From Neostapfia colusana (lineage: Eukaryota > Streptophyta > Magnoliopsida > Poales > Poaceae): a DNA stretch of 64,000 bases. Every line of letters starts with the position of its first letter. Positions within the stretch are counted from its first letter, which is position 1. Position numbers and translations under genes: made by a program. The notes beneath the pieces are model-generated. The model did not search any database. It saw nothing but the letters and a program-made list of their open reading frames with translations, and was not told where the DNA came from. Shown piece by piece: positions 45,051-58,400 of the stretch. The DNA lies in NCBI GenBank assembly GCA_030760725.1, contig JASWHV010000013.1, positions 36,242,699 to 36,306,698 on the forward strand. The letters are read 5' to 3'.

Positions 45051-46588
45051 TGGAAGTCTCATGTTCATAACCTGACCATTACGCCAATAGAAGAGGAAGA
45101 ACTGAGTCTCTGCTTGGTTCCATATGGAGCTCTACATAATCTCGCTCTCATACCCACATTAAAAGAGGAGGTTATGGAAGCCCAAAAGCGAGACAAGGGC
45201 ATGTCTCATATCAGGAGAAGGTTGAAGAACGGGGAAGTAAAATGTTTCCAGTTAAATGAGGAAGGTACCTTATGGTTCAAGGACCGGATAGTCGTACCCC
45301 GTGATATGTGGCTGCGGAAGAAAATTTTGGATGAGGCTCACTTATCCAAATTTTCTATTCATCCGGGCAGCAACAAGATGTATCAGGAATTGAAGACTAA
45401 ATTTTGGTGGACCCGTATGAAGCGAGAGGTTGCTAAATACGTATCAGAATGTGATACGTGTCGGCGAGTTAAAGCCGACCACATGAAGAAAGCAGGAACC
45501 TTGCAACCGCTAAGTGTTCCGGCATGGAAGTGGGAGGATATTAGTATGGACTTCATTTTTGGAGTACCTCTCATGGCTAATAAGCATGACTCGGTTTGGG
45601 TAATCATGGATTAATTAACCAAATCAGCACATTTCATCCCAGTACATACGGGATTCCATGCCAAGAAGTATGCGGAGCTATATATTGCAAGAATACTATG
45701 CCTACATGGAATTCCCCAGACGATCATTTCCGATCGAGGCACGTTGTTCGTTTCTGGGAGCAGCTACATGCATCACTGGGGACCAAATTGATTAGAAGCT
45801 CTGCATATCATCCTCAAACTGACGGGCAAACGGAGAGGGTGAATCAAGTTCTCAAAGATATGCTTCGAGCATGTGCCATTCACCACGGTAAACGATGGGA
45901 TGATCATCTACCGTTGGCGGAATTCGCTTATAACAATGGGTATCAAGCGAGCATCCAAATGGCACCGTATGAAGCTCTCTACGGCCGGAAGTGCCGCACA
46001 CCCTTGAACTGGTGTGAATCTGGCGAGAGGGTGATTTATGGGATTGATCTCGTAAATGAAGCTGAGCAGCGGGTAAGGCTTATTCAAGGAAATCTTAAAG
46101 CCGCTCAGTCCAGACAAAAGAGCTATGCGGATAGGAGACGTCGTCCTCTAGACTTCCATGTTGGGGACCATGTATACCTCCATGTATCTCCTATGAAGGG
46201 CATTCACCGATTCGGGGTGAAAGGAAAATTAGCTCCGCGTTTTATCGGTCCTTTCAGCATCATTGAAAGATGTGGAACCGTAGCATACCGTTTGGAGTTA
46301 CCGGCAGCCTTAGCGAGAGTTCATAACGTCTTCCACATATCTCAGTTACGGAAATGTTTGAAAGTTCCAATGGAGATTCTCACGGAAGGCATAACAGATT
46401 TGAAGCCGGACCTCACTTATGTTGATCATCCAACCGGGATAATTGATGAAAAGACTCGCGAGACCAGAAACCGGACGCTGCGATTTTTCAAGGTGCTATG
46501 GGAAAATCACACGTCCGACGAAGCTACATGGGAAAGTGAGGAATGTTTACAACGCAATCATCCGGAGTTATTAGAGGCTTATGTTTGA
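45051..46588 (+). pseudogene. Integrase and chromodomain-like tail of G, broken
   Basis: The HHCC domain (HPGSNKMYQELKTKFWWTRMKREVAKY, CDTCRRVKADH) is intact, about 45358-45483. The core starts MDFIFGVP and is stopped by TAA at 45612-45614, in place of the Arg of VIVDRLTK. A deletion near 45750 removes bases in the LFVSRFWEQ-type motif. HPQTDGQTERVNQ keeps the catalytic Glu. The tail (PRFIGPFSI, VFHISQLRKCLKV, LWENHTSDEATWESE) is intact to the natural stop at 46588. Confidence 0.86.
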
Positions 46589-46620
46589 TAGTTGTCCTCC
46601 CCACGTTATTATTAATTGTG

Positions 46621-46656
46621 AATCTCGGGACAAGATTCTTTTTAAGGGGGGAGGAA
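46621..46656 (+). promoter_or_regulatory. Hairpin and polypurine tract of G
   Basis: AATCTCG-GGA-CAAGATT (46621-46637) has one mismatch in the stem. TTCTTTTTAAGGGGGGAGGAA follows and the LTR starts at 46657. Confidence 0.65.
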
Positions 46657-49600
46657 TGTAAAAGTCCCAAAAACATGTAAATGCAAAACTTGAGTTGTGA
46701 ATAAACTGGAGTTTAATTTCAAGAATTGGGACTTGCAGAAACTTTCATAAACATGTGAATATGGTCCTGTGCAAAAAGGAGTTTAAATTAGTCTTTGAAC
46801 TAAATTGTTTCCTTCAATCATAAGGTGGCCATTTCCCAAAATGAGGGTTCCAAACTGTTGGTTCAAAACTCTCACTTGCATGGGCCAACTCAAAAATCAG
46901 ATGGCATATTCAAATTCTTCAGGTCCAAATTATGAGGAAGGAAAATTTTGAGAAAATTTGGAGGTGCTTTGATATGTATATCAAAGAGACTTGTGGATTT
47001 CATTGAAATTTGAATTCAAATTTGAAACTGAGGTGAACTTGTCAATTTGCCAAATGGTGTTCAAATTTGAGCCCCACTTGAGTGAAGTTCGCAATGTGCC
47101 AAAAATGGGAGATATTTTAGAGAAGAAATGAGTGGGGCCCAATAGTCATTGAGATGATTAACTTACTGCCTAAGTCTCTCGGCTGTGTTTTTCCTCAGGC
47201 CGGTGGTTTCTCCACGCGTGCCACCGAGTCACCGACGACACCTCCTGCTTTTCCTCTCTGTTTTCCTCGGTGCTCATCCTCCACACTGAAGCAAAAATGA
47301 AGTGGTTCACTCTCAGCTCACGCTCGTGGTTTCTGTTTTGCTCCTACGCCGGAAAAGCAGCCGCCGGCGACGCCTCTGTTTCTTTCGGTTGCCCACCGGC
47401 TCGCTCCCCCTTTTGCTTGAGCTGTCAACACAAAAAGGGAGCGCCAACATGTGTACAAGATCTTCCCCAGCTCAGCTCCGACGTTCCTGGCTTGTGGTGC
47501 GCACAAATCAACACTTGGCGCGAGGAACCGAAGCTCACCGGCGAAAGGGCAACTCGGGTCACCGTGGACAGCTCGTACCGAGGCTTTTCACGACCAAGCG
47601 AGCACCCTCCGAGATGCGCCTAGACTTCACGCTGCTCCTCCCCAAGTTTCAGCTCGAGCCGTGCAACGTAGCTCGAGGATTTCATGTTTTCCTCTCAGAC
47701 GGGGAAAACCTAGCGGGTAAGATTTTTGGAAATTGACGCTTAATTCTCGGTTAGAGTTGTTCATGTTGCGCACACAGAAGCTAGAATGGTTAGGGCACAT
47801 TTTTCCTTCACAGCCTTAGCCTATAGTGGGGTAGGGGCAACGAATCCCGAGCTTTCCGATCGGCGGCCATGGCGGGGAAGCATGGGCGCACGGTGGTAAC
47901 CGAATTGCAGCCGTTCCCGGGCTGTTTTGAAGCCGTGTCGGTCTTCCGTAAGCTCCCAGGGTGCTTTAGCACAGGTTGGTTGCTTGTTTGCCGGGATAGG
48001 TCGGCCGGCGGATGGTGCCGCAGTACTCCCGAGGCCGCTACGTCGCCGAGGGTAGTCCGGCCACCAGCAGCCCGAGCCAACCCCGCAGCCGTATTCCCCG
48101 ACCTCCCAAACTCACATGCGGCGAGTCTGCGGCTGAGGGGCGGCCGGGAAGCCGGGTCCGGTGAGCTCCGATGGAGTGCCGGCGAGGGGGAGCGCGGGCG
48201 CGGGAAATCGACCGAGGAAGAAGAAGACCCCCTCAGACCCACATGTCAGCGGCTGGAAATTTAAAATCCGGATCAGCTGTGGCGTGTGACCCAGTGTAGC
48301 TGCATGCGGGCAAACCCTGTAACCGGTGTGGCTCGCGTTCTATTGGCTGCCATTTAAACATTGGGTCCAGGTAGGTTTTCTGTAGGAAATTAATTCCAGA
48401 TTTCAAGAAAAGTTTGGAAATTCATAAATTGTGCTAGGAAACTCCAAATTGGGTGATTGAAATTCAGTTAGATTCATCTTGGCAAGACCTATCCAAAGGT
48501 GCAACTTAATTTGTATTAAAATCAAAAGAAAATCCTGGAGAATTCTTTAAAGCTTTTCAGCAAAATAATTTTAGGGGAAATTTGGTTCATCCAAAAATCC
48601 TCAAATTTCGCCAGAATATTCTTTAGGATGTTAGGACATTCCAGTAGAAGTTTCAGCTAATTTGGAGTTGATTTAGTTAGGATAATCCTGATTTCAAGTT
48701 TCTGTGTTCAAATGAATACAGAAACAATTTCGGAGAATTTCCAAAACTTGGAAATTCAATTCTGGACAGTTCTTAGCTCCAAAAATCATAGGAAAAATCA
48801 TGCATGCTCCATGAGCTATGTTTGAAATTGTAGTTCACTTGAATTTGCATGAAAGTGCAACTTTATTCAGAATTAATTCCTGTTTGCTTAAATGCTTAGG
48901 GAATTGTTCTGAGTGATATATTCATTAAAAAATTCCAAATTTTGGTCCAGATGACTTTATTGTGACAAGGAACTCACAAGAAAATTTTCAGCTCCATTGG
49001 AGTCCTGTATAAGTACTATCCTATTTAACCTTATAGATGATCAACACCACCCAAGTGATGAACCCCACTTATCACTTGATCATAGTACTTCAACCCAAAC
49101 CTAAACCACTAGCACCAGTGTCATTTTAAATTCTAAAACAGAGTCTAAGTTTTGAACTTGTCTTTAGCACTTGTTAGCAAAAATTTTACAATTAAACATA
49201 TATGCATATTCATAACGTGTAGTGATTAAACGTGGAAAAGTGGAGGAAAAGTGAAGCTTGGATCAAGGAGCAAGAAGGCAGTGATTAAGCTTCAATACAT
49301 CAGCAACTAACTTCATAATTTTCTGACTTAAGTCACCTGCAAAACCAAGGCAAGCTCCGGTTTACATATAAGTTGTTTTATAAAGTTTTTCCTTTGTTCA
49401 CTACTATGGGTCAAAGTTTGTATGTACATTAGGTCAAGGATGTTTTATACTCCACTTGCATAACCAAAAATGAACTCTGAGGTCAAAGGTAGAAAGGTGT
49501 CATCACTGTAGAATAAGGTCATGCTAAATAGGCTAGGACATCCGGTAGAAGACGAGTAGTTGGAATCTACTCGCGAGCTTTGTTCGAGGATTACATAAGT

Positions 49601-50754
49601 GGTTGGAAAAGAGGCAAACTAAAGTTTACATTTCTAAAGATGATACCGGGCAGGAGGGTAGGCAGCGACAATTCGAGGTCTTGGTCGAGTAGCTCTGCCT
49701 GTGTCTGTTAAGGACCGAAGCGTGTGCAGCCCCCCTGAGCAAGTATTGAGTTGTGTACCGGATGTTTACTACTATATGGGAACCAGGAAACCGATGTACC
49801 TGGTTCACTGGATTGTAGAGGCATACCCCGTCATCTCGTTAGACCTATGAGCCCGAGATGGCGTGACCAGTTCTACAGTCTAGTGTCCTGCGAAAGGTTG
49901 CTGCATACGACGTAATGAAGGACGCCAGATTTGGGTCTTCAAAGGCGGGCATATGTGTCGAGTAATCCGGGTAGTGTTTGATTTGAATCACCGTCCCTCG
50001 CGGTTATGAGTACTGCTTGCTCACTGTGTTGTGACGTAGTAAGCAAGTTGTGTTGGAACAGTTTGCAAAGTTTTAATTGCTGCTATGATTATCATAAATT
50101 GCATGAGAACCTTATTTGAAGTAGTGATAGATCAAACTAAAGTTATTTTCTACCTTGGGACAAGTAACATTGGAATGAAGCGTTTCTTGTTTGATTATGG
50201 AGTTCCAATGTTGCTGGGCGCAAGGTCACTACTATTATGGCTAAAATCTGAAAATTAAGGATGAACTCGTAGGCGAGTCTTTTTGCAACTTATATGTTTA
50301 GGTCTTAAGTTACTTTCATGTAGAGTTGCATGTCTTAGGAGAGACGGTTAAGTCTTTCTGAGCCTTTGTGCTTACTCTTGCTCTATGAGTGGTTTTGCAG
50401 GTTAATATCGACGCATAAAAAGAAGGTTGTCCGGTGAGACTCGGAGACTTCCGAGTCATGTTACACATGGAGGACCTAGCCGCTGCCATGTCTTCGTGTT
50501 GCTAGCGAGAGGAGTCCGCGGGCTGGACCTCTTCTCTGGTGCTCCCTAGTTATTCGACGTGATCTGTTTATAGACTTCCACTGTAGCTATTTTATGTAAA
50601 TTATTTACAAAGAACAATTGTAAGCTTCCGCTTTTGATTTATGTAATACAGTGTCCCTCATATGTGTGCCGTTGGGTGCCACACAACACGGCACCACCTA
50701 ATGCGATTCCCGGGCGAGTTGCCCCGTCCCCGTGATCGGGATCGGGCCCTGTCA
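46657..50754 (+). repeat. 3' LTR of G (4098 bp)
   Basis: Starts TGTAAAAGTCCC and ends CCCTGTCA. It has a GC-rich island (about 47160-48330), degenerate modules near 48420 and 48770, and splice-like sites at the places seen in other LTRs: AG at 49221-49222, donor AAG|GCAAGC at 49349, acceptor TTTTGCAG at 50400. Here the segment between the first two sites is 127 nt with in-frame stops, so the coding frame is not kept. The terminal hairpin is at 50675-50695. ORFs in the GC-rich part have no recognisable domain. Confidence 0.85.
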
Positions 50755-50908
50755 TATTTGGTCTGATAATGGTGTAGCTTGTGCAATGTTATTACATTAT
50801 CTATATACGAGATGTATCGCATGTTTACTGTCATTATGTCTTTACGCCTATTTTATTGGACTGCATGAAGTATGTTGCGGGACTGGTTTTATTGTCGTAT
50901 GGTTGCAG
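50755..50908 (+). other. Remnant of the D leader before gag
   Basis: 154 bases between the G LTR and the D gag. It is T-rich toward the end and finishes GGTTGCAG directly before the gag ATG. There is no primer site here, so the true D leader start is the one at 40387. Confidence 0.5.
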
Positions 50909-52150
50909 ATGGTTCGTACGCAGGCCACGCATGAGGTCAGTGGCTCTAGTCAGCAAGGGGGTGATGACTCCCAGCCACCTGCCTATGACAACACCCCGCA
51001 GCAAGAACTACCACCGCCGCCTCTGCTTACACTAGCGGATGTGATTGCGGCACTGGTGGGCAATCGTGAGGAGCAGACCGATCTGCTCCGCACGATCGTG
51101 CAGAATACGTCCCAGGCAGAGGGGCGTCAAGAGAGGGGGCCTCATGAGCCCCACACTACGACGTACTCGGATTTCATGAGTACGCATCCTCCGGTGTTCA
51201 CCAAAGCGGCAGAACCACTGAAGGTCGAAAACTGGCTGCGGACGATTGAGTCCAAGTTCGGGCTGCTCCAATGCACGGAGCGGCAGAAGACTCTCTTCTC
51301 TGTGCAGAAGCTGCACGGTGCCGCTGGTGCGTGGTGGGCAAACTATGTCACCTCACTGCCTGCTGGCCACGCCATGGAATGGGAAGAATTCCGGGAGGCG
51401 TTCCGCGCATATCATGTCCCTCCCGGGATAATGAAGAGGAAGTTCCAAGAATTGTGTGAGCTGAAGCAGGGCGGGAGGAGTGCCCACAACTACTCCCGTG
51501 CGTTCAACCATCTGGCGCAGTACGTGTCAGATTATGTCTCCACCGAGGAGAGGAAGCGAGAGCAATTCTATCGGGGGTTAAACCCCGAGATGAAGACGCA
51601 TCTCGTACAATGCAATCGCGGCACTTTCAACGACCTTGTCAATGCCGCGATTATGCAAGAGGATGTTCAGCGGGAACTGGCGGCTCAGCAGCGAAAGCAG
51701 AGCACTCCACCAAGCAGCAGGGTGGAACTCCTCAAAAATACTGCATGGTGTATCGAACACCATCCAGTCAGCAGTGGCGTCCACCGGCGCGACCTCAGCA
51801 GTTTGGGGGTCATTCTTTTCAGCCACCCTCATTCCGACCGCCGATGCCACCACCGGGACCGCAACCGCAGCAACAGCAGATGGTACCCCAGGCGTTTCCA
51901 CCACCACAACGCGCCCCGGGATTCCGTCCGCCGATCAGCGAAGGACCGCCTCACTACACCTGCTACACGTGTGGCCAGGCGGGTCATTTCTCGAAGGACT
52001 GTCCCCAGGGGAAGCAGAGCAGTGGGCAAGCCAAATATCAGGGCAGTGCTCGAGGCCGACCTCCGGTCAAGAAGGGAGGTCAGCGAACCGGGGGCGTTCG
52101 CAACCTCGACAATGAGGATGCCCCGGAGGGAGATAACATGCTGGCGGGTA
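50909..52150 (+). pseudogene. gag of D
   Basis: The start is ATG 50909 (MVRTQATHEVSG), immediately after GCAG. An earlier in-frame Met at 50732 lies in the G LTR and is not the start. The capsid domain (YSDFMSTHPPVF, GAAGAWWANYV, EWEEFREAFRAYHVP, QFYRGLNPEM) reads to about 51735, where the frame shifts (RVELLKN against QKYCMVYR). The Pro/Gln linker and an intact zinc knuckle, CYTCGQAGHFSKDC (about 51961-52002), follow in the new frame. Compared with A there is no ORF0 and little poly-Gln. Confidence 0.87.
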
Positions 52151-53880
52151 CGTTCACTCTCAACGATCAAGCAATCATCATTTCATTTTATTCTGGTGCA
52201 AACCACAACTTCATAAGTGCATCATATGTGGTTAAGCATCAACTGGAAGTCTTTCCAACCGAGTTCTCTTATATTATCTGCTCACCGGGAGGGAAGATTT
52301 CAGCAACTATGATGATTATGAAAGCACCACTGTTCTTAGGTGGGAAGATATATCCCACTACTATGATTATATTCTTGAGGGGCAGAAGATTGATGCAATA
52401 TTAGGGATGTCATGGCTAAGTTACCATGGAGCTTTCCTAGAAAAATTATCACGGACGGTTCACCTCAACTGCCCACTATACCGTCCGCAGTCCCTCATAC
52501 TAGACAATCCAGTCCCGGAAATTTCAGCCGCCTATAATACTGAAGCTTCCAAGTTAGAGGACATCCCTGTAGTCCGAGAGTATACCGACGTGTTTCCGGA
52601 TGATCTTCCAGGCATGCCACCTGAACGGGATGTGGAGTTCAAGATAGGACTTGCACCCGGGACTACACCAATATCGCGGAGACCGTACGAAATGGATCCG
52701 AATGAGCTGGCTGAGTTGAAAGAACAGCTCAATGATTTGTTGAGCAAGGGTTTCATTAGACCGAGTTCCTCACCTTGGGGATGCTCAGAGCTGTTCATCA
52801 ATAAGAAGGATGAAACCTTGAGGCTGTGTGTGGATTACCGGCTGCTCAACACCGTCACCATCAAGAACAAATACCCACTACCCCGTATCGAAATCCTGTT
52901 TGATCAGCTTGTGGGTGCAAGTGTGTTCTCCAAGATGGACCTTCGCTCCAGGTATCATCAAATAAAAATCCGGGCGGAGGATATCCCAAAGACGGCCTTC
53001 TCACAAGATATGGCTTATACGAATATCTCGTCATGTCTTTTGGTCTCACTAACGCTCCGGCACATTTCATGTATCTCATGAACTCAGTGTTCATGCTGGA
53101 GCTGGACATGTTTATTGTGGTGTTCATTGATGATATCTTGGTTTACTTCAAGTCAGCAGCAGAACATGCCGAACACCTGAGAATCGTCCTTCAACGACCG
53201 CGAGACCATCAGCTTTATGCCAAGTTTTGGATCAGCCAAGTGCCATTTTTGGAACATATCATCTCAGCGGAAGGCATTGTGGTTGACCCAAACAAGTGCT
53301 GAAATGGAAAGCCCCCACTTCTGTCCATGAAGTCAGAAGCTTCCTCGGTTTAGCGGGATATTACCGGAGATTCATCCCGAGCTTCTCCAAGCTTGCTAAG
53401 CCGATGACTGAACTATTAAAGAAGGGGACGAAATATGTTTGGAACTCAGCATGTGATGTAGCGTTCCAAGCATTGGTGAAGCATCTCACAACATCCCCGG
53501 TTATAGCTCAACCGGACATGACCAAGCCCTTCGACGTGTATTGTGATGCGTCTGGTATTGGGCTCGGCTACGTGTTGATGCAACAAGGACGTGTGGTCGC
53601 GTATGGCTCACGCCAACTTCGAAACCATGAGCAGCACTATCTGACTCATGATTTTGAGCTTGCTGCTGTGGTTTTGGCGCTAAAAAAGTGGAGGCACTAT
53701 CTCCTGGGGAATTTGGTGCATCTCTACACCGACCACAAGAGCTTAATGTATATCTTCACCCATAAGGAGCTGAATATGAGGCAAAGGAGGTGGTTAGAAC
53801 TAATCAAAGACTATGAGATTGAGATTCATTACCACCCTTGCAAGGAAAATGTGGTTGCCGATGCGTTGAGTCAGAAGTCA
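52151..53880 (+). pseudogene. Protease, reverse transcriptase and RNase H of D, broken
   Basis: The protease site reads YSGANHNFIS: the catalytic Asp is Tyr (TAT 52189-52191) and Thr is Asn, so it would be inactive. A frame break near 52385-52404 separates it from MSWLSYHGAF. RT has RRPYEMDPNEL, PSSSPWGCS, KKDETLRLCVDYRLLN, a frame break near 53010, GLTNAPAHF, and FIDD near 53124. A short deletion removes SKCE before FWISQVPF (near 53225), and bases are lost near 53295. RNase H (VYCDASGIGLGYVLMQ, YIFTHKELNMRQRR) is open from 53296. Confidence 0.86.
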
Positions 53881-55416
53881 CATGTCCATAACCTCACCAT
53901 TACACCGATGGAAGAGGAAGAGCCGAGTTTATACTTGGTTCCCTATGGATCACACTACAAGATTGCTCTCATCCCTACTATTAGGGAGGATATCATTGCA
54001 TTCCAGAAGGTTGACAAGGGCATGGCACATCTCCGGAGATGGATAGACAGCAGAGAATCAAATGTTTCCGGAAAGATGATGAGGGGACGCTGTGGTTCAA
54101 TGACCGCATAGTTGTACCCCGGAATATGGAGATGAGGAAGAAGATCCTTGATGAAGCTCACTTGTCTAAATTCTCCATTCATCTGGGTAGAAACAAAATG
54201 TACCAAGATTTGAAAAGAAAATGTTGGTGGACACGGATGAAGCGGGAAGTGGCTAAATACGTATCCGAGTGTGATACATGTAGACGAGTGAAAGCGGATC
54301 ACATGAGAAAATCAGGGCTCTTACAACCCCTGAAAATTCCAGCATGGAAGTGGGAAGATGTGAGCATGGATTTCATTGTGATATTACCTCTGACTTCCAA
54401 GAAGCATGATTCCATTTGGGTAATCGTTGATCGGTTAACCAAGTCGGCTCACTTCATTCCCGTGCATACACATTTCCATGCCAGCAGGTATGCGGAGTTG
54501 TACATTGCAAGAATTTTATGCTTGCATGGAGTACCCAAGACCATAATCTCAGATCGAGGGGCACTGTTTGTAGCTCGTTTCTGGGAGCAGTTGCACGTTG
54601 CATTGGGTACCAAACTGATTCGAAGCTCCACTTATCACCCTCAGACGGATGGGCAAACTGAGAGTGTGAATCAAGTATAAGAAGACTTGTTGAGAGCGTG
54701 TGCCATCCACCACGGTAGAAATTAGTATGATCATCTACCATTGGTGGAATTCTCGTACAACAATGGCTATCAAGCGAGTATCAAGATGGCACCATATGAG
54801 TCTCTCTACGGTCGGAAATGCTGCACCCCATTGAACTGGTGCGAGTCTGGTGAAAGGGTCATGTTCAGGGTTGATGTGGTGAACGACGCCGAAGAGCACG
54901 ATCAGATTATTCAAGCCAACTTGAAGGCCGCCCAATCCCGACACAAAAGTTACGCTGATCAGAGGAGTAGGCCGCTACACTTTGACATCGGGGAACACAT
55001 GTACCTCCGTGTATCTCCGATGAAAGGCGTGCACCGATTCGGCGTGAAGGGGAAACTCGCTCCCCAATTTATTGGAACCTATGCTATCACCAAGAAGTGT
55101 TGACCAGTGGCGTATAGACTGGAGCTACCAGCATCTCTCTGGTGTTCACGATGTTTTCCATGTTTCACAACTCCGAAAATGTCTGAAGTATACGGCTGTT
55201 GTTCCCACCGAAGACATTGGCGAGCTGCAACCGTATTTGACGTATGCTGAATATCCGGTGGTGATTATTGATGAGACGGCTCGGACCACGCATAACAGAA
55301 CGTTGTGGTTCTTCAAGATATTGTGGAGAAACCACCCCGCTGAAGAAGCAACGTGGGAGAGCGAGGAGTTCCTTCACTCAAACTACCCTGATTTCATGGC
55401 GTCTCATCACGGGTAA
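53881..55416 (+). pseudogene. Integrase and chromodomain-like tail of D, broken
   Basis: Linker and HHCC domain (HLGRNKMYQDLKRKCWWTRMKREVAKY, CDTCRRVKADH, about 54180-54305) are present, with the first conserved His region changed from HPG to HLG. The core (MDFIVILP, VIVDRLTKSAHF, SDRGALF, HPQTDGQTESVNQV) keeps the catalytic Glu. There are frame breaks near 54045, 54680 (TAA), 54725 and 55090-55102. The tail (DVFHVSQLRKCL, YAEYPVVIID, LWRNHPAEEATWESE) is readable to the natural stop at 55416. Confidence 0.85.
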
Positions 55417-55446
55417 TTTCTCTCACATCTTTGTCTCTTCTTCTGT

Positions 55447-55482
55447 AATCTCGGGATGAGATTCTTTTTAAGGGGGGAGGGA
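55447..55482 (+). promoter_or_regulatory. Hairpin and polypurine tract of D
   Basis: AATCTCG-GGA-TGAGATT (55447-55463) forms a stem with one G-U closing pair. TTCTTTTTAAGGGGGGAGGGA follows and the LTR starts at 55483. Confidence 0.68.
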
Positions 55483-58400
55483 TGTGAAATCCCAAAAGTC
55501 TAGCAAGTGGAGCTGAAATTCACACCGAGAAAATGTGAGGGAATTTAAATTTTTGAATACAACGGTGTGAGATCCAAATGCTAAAGTAAACATGCAAAAA
55601 TGTCCAACCTTGGAGATCTAAATCTACCATTTGATTCTCCACACATCCGATAATAGCACGGCAAAGTTTCAGCTCATTTGGAAAGTATTGCCTTTTTGTT
55701 GGAGTTAAAAACGGGCGACAATTCGAATTTGAATTTAAACTCAGTTTCAAATTCCAACTTCACCAAATTCGAATTTGAGTGCCCCATTGTGTTCCTCACA
55801 TATCTTTTGGTCTACGCTTCAATTTTGGAAATTTTCAGACAAAATCCGTGTGGGAATCCTAAAGCACAGAGAGGAGGAAGAATTGGGGTGGTGGACCCCA
55901 CCGGTCAGTCTCACAAAATGCAAACCGACCCCATGGAGTGGGAGCGTGCGCCACCTCCCGGCAACATCGGCCAACCAGCATTGCCCGAGCGCCACCTCCT
56001 GCTCGCTAGAGAAGGACGCCGAGTGATGCAACCTGTGCCTCTGCCGTGACCCGTTTCTTCCCCTCGCATTGTTCTCTTTCTCCTCACACAACCGAAGCAA
56101 CTCGCACACGCACCCGACCTCGCTGCTCCCCGGCGTCCGAGCGCTAGAGCCTCTTTCGTGGCCGACGCCCTATAAGAAAAAGGTTCGCCACAAGGTGCTA
56201 AAAACAACTGTGCCGACCTCCCCTTCTCTCATGCGTCGTCGGTAGAGAATTTCTCCGTTTATCGCTTTGGTACTCATTGAACTGAGCCTCACCAAAGCCA
56301 GAAATTTGCGGTGATTCCTCCACCATCACTTGTACCGAGCTATAGACATGATCTAGAACTTCCCACGCTCCTCTAGGATCAAGAACCATTGAATTTCATC
56401 GAGTTTTGGCACTGTTCTTCGAGATATTTGCACCGGTACCGGTTTTGGCCCTAGGTCGCTGATGAGCTCGTATTTGCAGCCTCTTCTGAGCTGATGTGAG
56501 CTTGTGCTGGTGACGAGGGAGCCACCACGGTGCTCTAGGAAGAAAAACCAAAGAATTTGAGCCCTCCTAGCACGAGTGCGACACCACCAAAGTCCAACTG
56601 CCGCTGCCGCCCGTCGCCGAAGGGTTTCCGGTGACCGGGGTCCTCGGGCGACCACGGGGATGAGTTGCCCGTGGTCGAAAAGGGGGAGGTGGCGAGTTTG
56701 GGGGCAAGAGAAGGCCGGGAAGGCACTTTCCACGGGGCTCGCCGGAGAGCGCCGCCGCAGCTCGGCTGTTGGCACGAGGAGGAAGAAAGAACTGTGCTGT
56801 GGGGCTCGCGCGCAAGAATTTAAACATTTCTACCAATTTTCAGTTTAGTTCAACTTCTATTGCTCATAACTTTTGATAGGAACCTCCAAAAATTGTGAAA
56901 TAAATTCCATTGGATTCCGCTCAGTTAGTACTATCTATGGGTGTATCCCAATTGGTATGAAAATCCTTATATTTGGCTCATTAATTAAATTAAATAAAAT
57001 CTTGTAGGAATTTTTACAGGAGTTCTGTGTATTGGAAAGTTCCCAAATTTTGGCAGGAAAATTTTCCAAAAATCCTTGAAATACAGTAAGAATTTCAGAG
57101 GCATTGGATTTCATTTGCTTGGCCAAATGTTATTTGAATCCTCTATGTCTCTGAAAAATAACAGAGACCTGTTTCAGAGAATTTCTCCAAAATTGTAAAA
57201 TCCATATCTCTGACTAGGAAGCTCCAAATTGAGTGAACCAAATTTTGTTGGATTCATCTATACATGTACTATCCAGCAAAACAAGTTTCAGCTCGTGAAA
57301 CGTATTCTTTTTGCAGAATTAATTCTCTCAATTTTAAACTGTTGGGAATTTTATCTGGAGAATTCCTTTATGGAAAATTCTGAAATTTAGTTAGGATGTT
57401 CATTTGAAAATCCTGGAGTCACCGGAAAAATTTCAGATCCATCCAAGTTAATTTAATTCCCCTAATGGTGTGATTAAGTGAACTGCCCTGTGAAAATGAA
57501 AAAATGTACAGAAACATTTTTTCAGATTTTCTCAAATCTTGATTAGGGCATAAATTTCGCTAGGATTCTTCAAATGACATGAAACCAATTCCATTAGAAC
57601 CATCTAAAACTATAGTTGCCAGAAAGTAATGGTTTGGGCCATGAAAATCCCAGGAAATCCATTAAAGCTCTAGTAATGACTAAAGAGACTTTTATTTGTA
57701 CAGTGCTCAAATTAACTTTGTTTCAATTGAAACTTGGTCAAGTTTCTGGTTAGGACCCTACCAAGCCACCATAAACATTTCAGAGCCAAAGGGGATGTCT
57801 AGTTAGAGTTATGGTCTTTACATATTCAATTTAACACATTGCATTTAAATTGACATATCGTACCTTGCTTACGTGTAGTCGCTGAAGGCGAAGAGACCCC
57901 GGAAGTTTTGGATTTCCTAATTCCGGATGAAACACTAACATCCAACCAGCAGAAACAAGGCAAGCCCCGGTTTGCATTTAACAATGTTTATAAAGTTTTG
58001 CTTTATATACATACTTAGCTTGAGGTATTTATGTGCATTAGGTGTAGGATGGATGAAACCCAAATGCATAGCCAGATTGTTCCAACAAGAGTGAGGGTAG
58101 TATTTAAGTCCTCGCGCAGCTCATGCTGTGCTTAATGGTTATAGACTTCAGTACAAGTCGAGTAGTTGGAATCTACTCGCGAGTATAGGCTTTGGGACAC
58201 ACGGGATTGGAGTGATGTGAGATCACTTTAGTAAGAAAATGAGACTAGGCAGGGGCTAGGGTGCAGCAAGAGGAAGTCTTGTGGGCGCAGCCCTGTCCGT
58301 GTCAATTGAGGACTGATCCGTGTGCGGCCCACGCTGATCAAGTTTGAAAGTACTGAAGTCATATCGGATATATGGGCCCCGATAAGCCGATGTAACCTAT

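Noticed and set aside
47270..48264. Several ORFs over 100 codons in the G LTR
   Set aside because: They overlap on both strands in a GC-rich LTR island. No domain or homologous frame is seen in the other LTRs.
50732..50908. Upstream in-frame extension of the D gag
   Set aside because: The extension starts inside the G LTR and crosses its border. The ATG at 50909 directly after GCAG matches the other gag starts.
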